Origin: Halobaculum rubrum | GTDB lineage: Archaea > Halobacteriota > Halobacteria > Halobacteriales > Haloferacaceae | Reading direction: 5' to 3' | DNA: 64,000 bases | NCBI RefSeq assembly: GCF_019880225.1 | Contig: NZ_CP082284.1 | Location: 1,612,001-1,676,000, forward strand | Shown here: piece by piece, positions 44,342 to 52,325 of the stretch | Numbering within the stretch: the stretch's first letter is position 1 | How the letters are laid out: each line of letters starts with the position of its first letter | Made by a program: the position numbers and the translations under genes | The notes under the pieces: generated by a model | Seen by the model: the letters and a program-made list of their open reading frames with translations, nothing else | What the model was told of the DNA's origin: nothing | Database searches by the model: none

Positions 44342-45475
44342 TCAGTCGTCATCGTCGTCGTCGTCATCTTCCTCATCGTCGTCGTCTTCCTCTTCGTCGT
44401 CGTCGTCATCTTCCTCATCGTCGTCGTCATCATCATCCTCCTCACGTTCGCGGTTATCGTCATCATCGTCGTCGTTATCTTCCTCATCGTCGTCCGAATC
44501 CTGAGCGTCTTCGGCGTCGCTATCGGGCGGCCCGGCGTCATCCGGCGGTCCTGCATCCTCGGGCGGTCCGGCGTCCTCGGGCGCATTCGAATCCTCGGGC
44601 GGTCCGGCGTCGTCGGTGGGATCCGACTCCTCGCTCGTCCCCCCGTCGTCGCCGTCCTCGCTGTCGTTCGTCGCGTCCGATTCGTTGCTGTCGTCGCCGT
44701 TGCCGTCCCCACCGTCGTTCGTCCCGTCGGAGCCACACGACCCGGTTTTGATGCGGATCGGTTGATCGAGCGCAAGCGTCACACGTTCGACCCCTCTTTC
44801 GGTCGCCGAGAGGAGTTCCCAGTCGGTCACGCTGCCCTCGTAGTAGCTGTCGAACAGGTCGGCGGTCTCGTTGAACGCGGGGTCGATCGTCACGTCGGCC
44901 TCGGTGCCGAGGGGGCGAAAGACGCCCCCGTCCGTTCGTCCGGCGGCCCATGTCCAGTCGATACGCTGCGGCTCGCCGCCGACGTTCCACCGGTCGTAGT
45001 TCGACCCCCCGCCGTACAGGTCGTCCCTGACGACCCAGTCGCCGGTGATCGGGAGCCCGACGAAGGTGAACGTCGCCGACCCGCCGTCGGGACTGTTCGG
45101 GCCGCCGTGAACGACGACCAGACTCACGCCCTTTGGGCCGTCGTACAGGAAGATGATGCTGGTGTCGGCGCGCTGGAGGTCGCGCGTTCCGGCGGAGATG
45201 TACCGGTCGGTGTCGCCGACGACCGCGCCGTTCTCCTCGGAAACGTACCGCGACGGCAGCTGGTACTCGTAGAACTGCTCGGCCGTGAGCGTCCCCCGCA
45301 GGGGACGGACCGGAACGCACGTCGAGCCTTGCTCGACGACGTACGACGCCTCCGGCGTCGACTGCGCGGCCGCCGGCCCCCCGAGTACAGCCGCGCCGGC
45401 AAGCACCCCTGTCGCTCGCAGGACGTCCCGTCTGTGCCACCTTCCCGTCCCGCCGCCGTCGCCGTTGTCGCCCAT
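44342..45475 (-). CDS. Tat-exported protein with a C-terminal pure Asp/Glu tail, 377 aa
   Basis: N-terminus has a twin-arginine signal (RWHRRDVLRATGVLAGAAVL), cleaved after AAAQS-like residues. The body (about 40-260) is strand-rich (VPVRPLRGTLTAEQFYEYQL, FTFVGLPITGDW, TWAAGRTDGGVF) and unrecognised. From about 265 the protein becomes low-complexity: GDDSNESDATNDSEDGDDGG, then a DAGPPED-type repeat (about four copies, 300-330), then an acidic tail. The last 33 residues are all Asp or Glu, encoded by TCN-type triplet runs on the plus strand. I chose the ATG at 45475; 45553 would add residues ahead of the signal. The archaellin gene lies upstream on the same strand. Confidence 0.72.
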   Translation of the reverse strand: MGDNGDGGGTGRWHRRDVLRATGVLAGAAVLGGPAAAQSTPEASYVVEQGSTCVPVRPLRGTLTAEQFYEYQLPSRYVSEENGAVVGDTDRYISAGTRDLQRADTSIIFLYDGPKGVSLVVVHGGPNSPDGGSATFTFVGLPITGDWVVRDDLYGGGSNYDRWNVGGEPQRIDWTWAAGRTDGGVFRPLGTEADVTIDPAFNETADLFDSYYEGSVTDWELLSATERGVERVTLALDQPIRIKTGSCGSDGTNDGGDGNGDDSNESDATNDSEDGDDGGTSEESDPTDDAGPPEDSNAPEDAGPPEDAGPPDDAGPPDSDAEDAQDSDDDEEDNDDDDDDNREREEDDDDDDDEEDDDDDEEEDDDDEEDDDDDDDD

Positions 45476-45686
45476 CTCCCGTCCGGGGACGGGGGCGCAG
45501 TACTTCGTTATCCGGTGCTTGCGAGGGTTCACGTCGACTGCAGGGGCGAACACGCCGTTGCCCCGGGCGACCGGCCGATCGAACCGGCGATCCAGTCGAT
45601 CGGACCGTCGTATGCGCCAGGTATCGATCGATACTGGGTGCCGCTACCTACTGAAGCGAACCGAGAGAAGGGAGAGAGAACCCGAC

Positions 45687-46292
45687 TTACAGTTCGACGG
45701 CTTCCTTGTTCCCGAGCGACTCGGGCACGGTGAACCGGATCTCTGTGGTCGCGCCGGCCCTCGTGTTGATCTTGATCGTCACCTCGTCGCCCTCGGAGAG
45801 GTCTCCCTCGGCGAACTGGTCGACGTCGAAGATGTACTGCAGCCGGTCGTCGTTGTCGTTGAGGACGGGCGCGCTGCCGTCGCTGTCCTTGATCACGTCG
45901 TAGGTGAACGTGGCACCCGTAGCGTCTGAGGTGTTGTCGAAGTCGCTGTGGGCAATCAGTTGGTAAGTCCCGCTTGGACCGATCCACGTAACCGTCGTGT
46001 TCTCCAGGTCGATCTCTCCGGCGCCGGCCCCCTGTGTCACGGTCACGTTGACGAAGTTGACGGCGTCGCCGGCGCTGTTCACGTTGCCGACGGTGGCGAC
46101 CTCCTGCACGCGGTCGCTGACTTGCTTACTGCTCTGTTGTCCGGTTTCCTGCGACTTGCTCTGGAGGAAGCCGGCGGTGTTGATGAGGACGCCGGCGGCG
46201 ATCGCCGCCACCAGTACCATCGCGATGAACACGATGAGCGTCCCGATACCCACCTGCCCGCGCTCTTCTTCGTCCGTAATGAATTCGAACAT
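45687..46292 (-). CDS. Archaellin (flagellin-like type IV pilin), 201 aa
   Basis: Class III signal: [12 protein letters not shown] followed by the hydrophobic helix [20 protein letters not shown]; the prepilin peptidase would cut after Gly12. The next segment [20 protein letters not shown] is typical of haloarchaeal archaellins. The rest is a beta-rich surface domain with several Asn-X-Thr/Ser sites ([22 protein letters not shown]) suited to N-glycosylation. No arl (fla) operon genes are nearby, so this is a lone archaellin or a minor pilin. I chose ATG 46292; longer in-frame starts would put sequence before the signal. Confidence 0.88.
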   Translation of the reverse strand: MFEFITDEEERGQVGIGTLIVFIAMVLVAAIAAGVLINTAGFLQSKSQETGQQSSKQVSDRVQEVATVGNVNSAGDAVNFVNVTVTQGAGAGEIDLENTTVTWIGPSGTYQLIAHSDFDNTSDATGATFTYDVIKDSDGSAPVLNDNDDRLQYIFDVDQFAEGDLSEGDEVTIKINTRAGATTEIRFTVPESLGNKEAVEL

Positions 46293-46944
46293 TATAGATA
46301 GCAAGGAGAATACCTGCACCTTCAGGCGCAGGATGAATCCGACAATACCGGCCTGTTCCATTGCCGATAGCACTGCGTGAGTTTCCAATCCGCATATTCA
46401 AGTGTCAAGAACCGCTATACGGTGGCAAGGTCAGGTCGGAACGGAGCGGATTCCGAACGACCGTCGGAGGCGGTCTACCCGCCACCCAATGAGACAATAT
46501 CTGAAACGCCAACACGGTGAACGCGAATGCTAGAAGCGTTCGTCCGTGCCTGTTGGTCGAGCAAGCCCGACGATACCTCCGAATCCGGCGACGTACCAGC
46601 GACTCTCTGCTGGCAAAAACAACAGGTGAGAGTCAACGGGGCTGAGGATAGGAGTACCAGCCGTTTGGCACGGCTAGTCAGCCACCGACCACGACGACTG
46701 GGGTAAAACGGGTTCCCGTGAAGTGGCGGAGTCATGGTTGCAAACCTGAAACTCCCACCGCTCGGGATTCCTCCGCGTTCACGCGGAGGAGGATGTCAAT
46801 GGTTGTCCACTCCCGATATTGGAGTGTTCGTTCGTTCCGGAATCACCGTATAATGTCTATCCCCTCGGCTATCAATGCTGATTCCTCGACGAGCGCGAAC
46901 CGACGGATACTCGGTCCCGAGCGCCGACCGGGCGAACGGATCCG
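46293..46944. other. 652-base region without protein genes, holding an IS605/IS1341-type end
   Basis: Between the archaellin and a P-loop kinase gene. AT-richer than the surroundings in its left half. It contains an omega-RNA-like element (46705-46799) at the right. No TnpA or TnpB gene was found, and frames with stop codons interrupt any coding reading of 46500-46700. Open frames of about 85 residues on the minus strand look like shadows. Confidence 0.6.
46705..46819 (+). ncRNA. Orphan omega-RNA-like right end of an IS605/IS1341-type element
   Basis: Resembles the right ends of haloarchaeal IS200/IS605-family elements that carry tnpB. GTGGCGGAGT (46723-46732) can pair with ACTCCCAC (46751-46758). 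CTCGGGATT follows, then the hairpin CCTCCGCG (46770-46777) / CGCGGAGG (46782-46789) with TTCA loop and the terminal AGGATGTCAA ending at 46799. In TnpB systems the RNA scaffold ends here and the following 16-20 bases act as guide; here that would be TGGTTGTCCACTCCCG (46800-46815). Family recognition is from memory; the pairing is directly seen. No tnpB is present. Confidence 0.6.
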
Positions 46945-47442
46945 ATGTCGGACACCACGCGTCTCGTCGTCGTCTGCGGGCTCCCGGGTGCCGGGAAATC
47001 GACGGTCGCGGCGGCGGTCGCCGACCGCCTCGACGCCGCGATCGTTCGCACCGACGTGGTTCGAAAGGAGCTGTTCCCCGACCCGTCCTACACCGACGAG
47101 GAGTCGCGACGGACGTACGAGGCGGTGTTCGACCGCGCTGGCGACCGCCTCGCCGGCGGCGATTCGGTCGTCCTCGACGGAACGTTCCGACGGGCGGCCC
47201 GCCGACAGGAGGCGCGCGACCTCGCCGAGCGTCGCGGCGCCGAGCTTCAACTGGTTCGCGTCAGGTGCGACGAGCAGACCGCGAAGGCCCGCATCCGGTC
47301 GCGAGCGGACGACCCATCGGACGCGGACGTCGACGTGTACGACCTGCTCCGCGAGGAGTTCGAGCCGGTCGATGACTCGGTTGTCGTCGACAACTCCGGC
47401 GACCTCGACGCGACGCTCGCGCGGGTTCGAACCCTGTTCTGA
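46945..47442 (+). CDS. P-loop kinase (AAA/Zeta-like), 165 aa
   Basis: Walker A GLPGAGKST (about residues 12-20) follows RLVVVCG. RTDVVRKELF and SVVLDGTFRRAARRQEA are the parts that hold the acceptor and Walker B-type Asp. Such small kinases phosphorylate small molecules, tRNA ligase products or antibiotics; substrate unknown. Length 165 is short, one domain only. ATG at 46945. The next gene on the same strand starts 60 bases on. Confidence 0.78.
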   Translation: MSDTTRLVVVCGLPGAGKSTVAAAVADRLDAAIVRTDVVRKELFPDPSYTDEESRRTYEAVFDRAGDRLAGGDSVVLDGTFRRAARRQEARDLAERRGAELQLVRVRCDEQTAKARIRSRADDPSDADVDVYDLLREEFEPVDDSVVVDNSGDLDATLARVRTLF

Positions 47443-47502
47443 CGGTCCGGGAGACTCCGCGAGACCGAAGGCTTTTGCTCGGCGCATGGCTCGCGTTCAC
47501 CG

Positions 47503-48843
47503 ATGAGAACACGTGCGGTCGAGTTGGTCCTCGTGGGCGTCCTCCTGTTCGGATTGACCGTCGCCGGGAGCGCACTGGTCGCCCCGGACCGCTCGACGGC
47601 CGCCGTCGACGACGGCACGTCGCGCGCGACGCTCGTCGGATCGCAGGGCGGCGGACCGGGGTGGCACGAACACGGCAGCGCCTACCTGCTCGACGGCACC
47701 GGCGTCGAGTGGCGCGAGGACTCCGCGGACAGCTACTTCGACGTGCAGCGGCTCCCGGACGGCCGCGTGCTCGCGGGGTTCATGGACAGCGGCTACGAGG
47801 AGTGCGGCCCCTACGAGTCGCCGTGCGCTCACACGGGCATTCGACTGATCGATCCCGACGCCGACGGCGGGGCGACGGTCGTCGAGGAGTACAGCTTCCC
47901 CGTGCGCTCGCAGTCGAACAGCGAGATCCACGACGCCGAGCCGCTCCCGGGCGGCGGGTTCGCCATGACCGACATGGACAACGAGCGGATCATGATCGTG
48001 GAGGACGGCGAGGTGACGTGGACGTGGAACGCCTCCACTATCTACGACGAGCCCGAGGATCCCACCCGCACCGACTGGCTCCACATCAACGACATCGACC
48101 GCATCGGCGAGGACCGATTCCTGGTCTCCGTGCGCAACGCGAACCAGCTTGTGATCGTCGAACGCACCGACGACGGCGGCAGCGAAGTTGTCGAAATCAT
48201 CAACGAGGACGAACCGGGCTCCTCGGACGACTCCTGTACCGGGAACGGACAGCTGCGCGACACCGACGGCGACGGCGACGTGCGCTGTGGCGACCCGTCG
48301 ATCCTCGACCACCAGCACAACCCGCAGTGGCTCGGCGACGGCGCGGTCCTCGTCGCCGACTCCGACAACGATCGCGTCGTCGAACTGCACCGCAGCAACG
48401 ACGGCGACTGGGAGATCGCGTGGGTCGTCAGGAGCGTCGACGGCAGCTCGCTCCACTGGCCGCGCGACGCCGACCGACTGGAGAACGGTCACACGCTGAT
48501 CACGGACACGCTGAACAAGCGGATCGTCGAGATCGACGAGAACGGCACCGCCGTCTGGACGTACCCGACCGAGCGCATCCCGTACGAGGCCGACCGCGTC
48601 CCGCGGGAGTCCCAAGGAAGCGAGCGGGACCTCCCGCTGGCGACGAGCGACGGCGTGGACCTCGATGGCGGGTCGAGCGAAGCCGGGATCCCCGTCCTCT
48701 CCACGCTCGTCGTCGGCGTCCGCGCGGCCGCGCCGTGGGCGCCGGTGTGGTTCGGCGAGACACAGGTCGGGCTCACCCTCGTCTCGCTGGCGCTCGTGCT
48801 CGCGGGCGGCGCCACCGCGGTGCGAACGCGACTCGGTCGCTGA
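47503..48843 (+). CDS. Arylsulfotransferase-like membrane-anchored beta-propeller, 446 aa
   Basis: Hydrophobic segments at about 8-28 and at about 403-440 anchor it in the membrane; the N-terminal one could also be a signal peptide. The middle forms beta-propeller blades: YFDVQRLPDGRVLAGFM, EIHDAEPLPGGGFAMTDMDN, DWLHINDIDRIGEDRFLVS, HNPQWLGDGAVLVADSDNDR, LHWPRDADRLENGHTLITD. Repeated H-N/H-D signatures match arylsulfotransferase (ASST) family proteins. Haloarchaea keep several such proteins with unknown substrates. The active-site His seen in bacterial ASST cannot be assigned with confidence. Confidence 0.8.
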   Translation: MRTRAVELVLVGVLLFGLTVAGSALVAPDRSTAAVDDGTSRATLVGSQGGGPGWHEHGSAYLLDGTGVEWREDSADSYFDVQRLPDGRVLAGFMDSGYEECGPYESPCAHTGIRLIDPDADGGATVVEEYSFPVRSQSNSEIHDAEPLPGGGFAMTDMDNERIMIVEDGEVTWTWNASTIYDEPEDPTRTDWLHINDIDRIGEDRFLVSVRNANQLVIVERTDDGGSEVVEIINEDEPGSSDDSCTGNGQLRDTDGDGDVRCGDPSILDHQHNPQWLGDGAVLVADSDNDRVVELHRSNDGDWEIAWVVRSVDGSSLHWPRDADRLENGHTLITDTLNKRIVEIDENGTAVWTYPTERIPYEADRVPRESQGSERDLPLATSDGVDLDGGSSEAGIPVLSTLVVGVRAAAPWAPVWFGETQVGLTLVSLALVLAGGATAVRTRLGR

Positions 48844-48892
48844 CGGCGGGAGTTCTCCTACGCTTTTATTGGCGCATACGAACACGAACGCA

Positions 48893-49471
48893 ATGAGCGG
48901 CGACTCGGACGACGACCTCGCGTGGGAGACGCTCGACAGCGACATCGACTACTCGTGTCCCGGCTTCGACGTCCGGCGCGACGACGTCCGGCTCCCCGAC
49001 GGCACCGAGACGGACTTCCACTACGTCGACGAGCCGCCGGCGGTGGTGATCCTCCCGTTCACCCCCGACGGCGACGTGGTACTCGTCGAGGAGTGGCGCC
49101 AGGCCGTCGGGCGGGTGAATCGAGGGCTCCCCGCCGGCGGCGTCGAGGACGACGACGCCGACCTCGCCGCGGCCGCACGGCGCGAACTCCGCGAGGAGAC
49201 CGGCTACGAGGCCGAGTCGGTCGAGCGGTTCCACGCGGTCGAACCCGCGAACGGCTTCGCAAACTCCGTGCACCACTACTTCCTCGCGCGCGGGTGCACG
49301 CCCTCGGAGACGGCGGATCTCGACCTCGACTTCAACGAGAGCATTCGCCCCGTGACCGCCGACTACGCTCGCTTCCGCGACGCCGTGTTCGCCGGCAACG
49401 TCCGCGACGGCCGTGCCGTCCTCGGCGTGTCGATGTACGAACATGCCCACGGCGAGCGGGACGCGGACTGA
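48893..49471 (+). CDS. NUDIX hydrolase, ADP-ribose pyrophosphatase type, 192 aa
   Basis: The NUDIX box is complete: GGVEDDDADLAAAARRELRE followed by ETGYEA (about residues 82-107). VVILPFTPDGDVVLVEEWRQ precedes it, and a C-terminal domain holds the ribose-contacting region of ADP-ribose pyrophosphatases (ANGFANSVHHYFLARG). It probably hydrolyses ADP-ribose or related nucleotide sugars. A TATA-like CGCTTTTATT (48861-48870) lies 25 bases before the ATG at 48893. Confidence 0.85.
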   Translation: MSGDSDDDLAWETLDSDIDYSCPGFDVRRDDVRLPDGTETDFHYVDEPPAVVILPFTPDGDVVLVEEWRQAVGRVNRGLPAGGVEDDDADLAAAARRELREETGYEAESVERFHAVEPANGFANSVHHYFLARGCTPSETADLDLDFNESIRPVTADYARFRDAVFAGNVRDGRAVLGVSMYEHAHGERDAD

Positions 49472-49578
49472 CCGACGCGGGCGACCGATACGGGTGACCG
49501 ACGCCGGGTACCCGAGCCGCCCCCGACGGGACGACGTGGACGCAGTCGCTGGGTCAGGTCTTTCACGGTGGCACCCGG

Positions 49579-50421
49579 ATGCCCGGTATGGTCTCGCTCG
49601 GCCCGCTCCAGACGCTGACCGCGTGGTTCCGGTCGCTGGACCCGCGGATACAGGCCCTCGTCGTCGCGCCCGCGATCGGCTTCTCCGGCATCGTCGCCGC
49701 GGGGGTCATCGTCCTCGTCGTGTTCGTCGTGCTCGGCCTCGTCGGCTATCGGCCGTCGCCGCTGGTGCTCATCGGCCTGTCGCTCGTGCTCGTGCAGGGG
49801 ATCTCCTTCGGCGGCGTCGCCTCGATCTACCTGATACGGGCGGGACGCTCGCCGCTGTCGCTGTTTCGAGTTCCCACGCTTCGCGACGTTGCCGTCGCCG
49901 TCGGCGGCTTCGTCGGGTCGCTGGCGATCCTGATCGCGGCGAGCACGCTCGTCCAGCAGGCCGGCGCGCCGACCGCCGACAACGAGATCGCACAGTTCGG
50001 CGCCGAGAACCCCGAGGTGCTGCTGCTGCTCATCCCCGCGGCGTTCATCTTCATCGGCCCCGGCGAGGAGATCCTGTTCCGCGGCGTCGTCCAGAGCCGA
50101 CTCCGGGAGGCGTTCTCCCCGTGGGTCGCTATTCCGCTCGCGAGCGTCATCTTCGGCGCGGTCCACTACGTCGCGCTCACGGGCAACGCTCCCGGCCGGA
50201 TCGTCACGATCGGCATCCTTTCGACGCTGACGCTCGTGTTCGGCGCGACCTACGAGTACACCGACAACCTCGTCGTCCCGTCGTTCATCCACGGCGCCTA
50301 CGACGCCGTGCTGTTCGCGGGGCTGTACGTCGTCGTCGTGTACGGCCCCGAGACGGACACCCCCAGCGAGACGGCGGCACTCGTCATCGGGGACGTGCTG
50401 GCGTTGCTTCCGGCGGTCTGA
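49579..50421 (+). CDS. CPBP-family intramembrane metalloprotease, 280 aa
   Basis: Second CPBP protease of the window. Metal-binding motifs are EEILFRGVVQSRL (about residues 171-183), FGAVHYVAL and HGAYDAVLF. About eight membrane segments; the first starts after a short amphipathic N-terminus with LDPRIQALVVAPAIGFSG. It is about 34 residues longer than the copy at 13727-14467, mainly at its N-terminus. The ATG at 49588 (MVSLGPLQ) is an alternative start. Confidence 0.87.
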   Translation: MPGMVSLGPLQTLTAWFRSLDPRIQALVVAPAIGFSGIVAAGVIVLVVFVVLGLVGYRPSPLVLIGLSLVLVQGISFGGVASIYLIRAGRSPLSLFRVPTLRDVAVAVGGFVGSLAILIAASTLVQQAGAPTADNEIAQFGAENPEVLLLLIPAAFIFIGPGEEILFRGVVQSRLREAFSPWVAIPLASVIFGAVHYVALTGNAPGRIVTIGILSTLTLVFGATYEYTDNLVVPSFIHGAYDAVLFAGLYVVVVYGPETDTPSETAALVIGDVLALLPAV

Positions 50422-50741
50422 CCCTGGCGCTCGTTTCAGCACCCGGGCACGACTTCCCTGCTCCCCGGTTCACCGCCGACGTCCGAACGTTCTTCCGTGA
50501 TTCCGGGCCCACTCCGGGTCACCCGTGCACTGACCTGCCGCGGGGCGTGCCGCGACGCGACGACACGCCCGCCCCGTGGTCGCCGGTCTCCAGCGGTTGC
50601 CGTCGACCGCGTCCGACCGGATCGATCGCGTGTCGTCCGTTCGCCACAACTCGCACGCGGTGAGCACCGTAGCGCCGCCAGCGCCGTAGCGTCGCGACCG
50701 CCGAGCGGAACCCTTACTCGCGCGCCACGGGAACCCCGGCC
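50422..50741. other. 320-base gap with no gene seen
   Basis: GC-rich, with no sustained acidic-protein-like frame on either strand. The only regulatory hint is the AT-richer CCCTTACTC about 30 bases before the tgtA ATG. No repeat or hairpin stands out. Confidence 0.5.
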
Positions 50742-52301
50742 ATGCGCGACCACTTCGAGATCCGGGATCACGACGCGGCCGGCCGCATCGGGGAGTTGAC
50801 CGTCCCCCGTGCGGGCGTCACCGTCGAGACTCCCGCCCTTCTCCCGGTTATCAACCCCAACATCGAGACGATCGATCCGAGTCGCCTCCGCGCGGAGTTC
50901 GGCGCCGACATGCTGATCACCAACTCCTACATCATCCGCACGACCGACGACGTGCGCGAGCGGGCGCTGGAGGAGGGGCTCCACGACATGCTCGGCTTCG
51001 ACGGCGCGATCATGACCGACTCCGGGAGCTTCCAGCTCGCGGAGTACGGCGAGATCGACACCACGACGACCGAGATCCTGGAGTTCCAGCGCGACATCGG
51101 CAGCGACGTGGGAACCCCGGTCGACATCCCCACGCCGCCGGACGTGAGCCGCGAGCAGGCCGAGTCCGACCTGGAGATCACTCGGCAGGCCCTCGCCGAC
51201 GCCGAGGCGGTCGACGTGGGCGACATGCTCGTGAACGCGCCCGTGCAGGGGAGTACCTACCCGGATCTCCGCGAGCGCGCCGGCCGCGAGGCCGCCGCGA
51301 CGGACCTCGACGTGTTCCCGGTCGGCGCGGTCGTACCGATGATGAACGGCTACCGCTACGACGACATGGTCGACGCCGTCGCCGCCGCGAAACGCGGACT
51401 CGCGGAGGACTGCCCGGTCCACCTGTTCGGCGCGGGCCACCCGATGATGTTCGCGCTGGCGGTCGCCCTCGGCTGTGATCTGTTCGACTCGGCCGCCTAT
51501 GCGCTGATGGCACGCGACGGGCGGTACCTCACGGTCTCGGGAACGGAGCAGTTGGAGGACCTCGACTACCTCCCGTGTTCGTGTCCTATCTGCCACGAGC
51601 ACACGCCCGAGGAGCTTCGGGCAGCCCAGGGTGAAGAGCAGGAGTCGCTGCTCGCCGAGCACAATCTCCACGTCACCTTCGAGGAACTCCGCCGCGTGAA
51701 GCAGGCGATCCGCGACGGCGACCTGCTGGAACTCGTCGAGAAGCGCGCCCGCGGCCACCCCGCGATGGTCGACGGCTACCGCGCCCTCCTCGAACACGCC
51801 GATCAACTGGAGCGGATCGACAGCGCCTCCAAGGGGACGTTCTTCGGACTCTCCGACGAGTCCGCGCGGCGGCCCGAGGTGGGCCGCCACCACGACCGCC
51901 TCGCGCGCCTGTCAGTTCCCGACCCCCTGCTGTGTTCGGAGTACGGCGCGCCATCCGACCACGACTACGACGAGGTCTGGCGCGTCGTCCCGCCGTTCGG
52001 CCCGTTCCCCCGCGCGCTCTCGGAGACGTACCCGCTGACCGCCGAGGTACCCGATCGCACCGATCCGGCCGCCGAGCGCGCCGCCGCCGAGGGGGTCCGA
52101 GCGCTCGTCCGGGCGAACCCCGACACCGATGTCACGCTCGCGCACGAAGGCTGGAGCACGGACGCGCTCGAGGTCGTCCCCGAGTCGGTGACACTGGAGG
52201 ACCTGAACGCGGACGGGTATCGTGACCGCAACGACGGCAACGCCGCCGGTGACGACTCGGACGCGACTGTTCCTGCCGAATCCCGAAGCGAAAGCCAATA
52301 A
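50742..52301 (+). CDS. tgtA: Archaeal tRNA-guanine transglycosylase (position 15), 519 aa
   Basis: Exchanges G15 in the D-loop of archaeal tRNA for preQ0, the first step of archaeosine formation. Marks: [12 protein letters not shown] (about residues 95-106; the first Asp is catalytic), the second catalytic Asp in [18 protein letters not shown], and the zinc site [14 protein letters not shown] (about 283-296). A C-terminal extension with [15 protein letters not shown]-type sequence (about 400-415) follows. Length over 500 is normal for halophiles. The downstream arcS gene starts 24 bases after the stop, so both are probably co-expressed. Confidence 0.95.
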   Translation: MRDHFEIRDHDAAGRIGELTVPRAGVTVETPALLPVINPNIETIDPSRLRAEFGADMLITNSYIIRTTDDVRERALEEGLHDMLGFDGAIMTDSGSFQLAEYGEIDTTTTEILEFQRDIGSDVGTPVDIPTPPDVSREQAESDLEITRQALADAEAVDVGDMLVNAPVQGSTYPDLRERAGREAAATDLDVFPVGAVVPMMNGYRYDDMVDAVAAAKRGLAEDCPVHLFGAGHPMMFALAVALGCDLFDSAAYALMARDGRYLTVSGTEQLEDLDYLPCSCPICHEHTPEELRAAQGEEQESLLAEHNLHVTFEELRRVKQAIRDGDLLELVEKRARGHPAMVDGYRALLEHADQLERIDSASKGTFFGLSDESARRPEVGRHHDRLARLSVPDPLLCSEYGAPSDHDYDEVWRVVPPFGPFPRALSETYPLTAEVPDRTDPAAERAAAEGVRALVRANPDTDVTLAHEGWSTDALEVVPESVTLEDLNADGYRDRNDGNAAGDDSDATVPAESRSESQ

Positions 52302-52325
52302 CGCTCGCGCCGCACACCTCGGGGC

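Noticed and set aside
46475-46735. 86-codon minus-strand frame next to the omega-RNA-like element
   Set aside because: No domain, composition unlike haloarchaeal proteins, and it runs through the mobile-element end.
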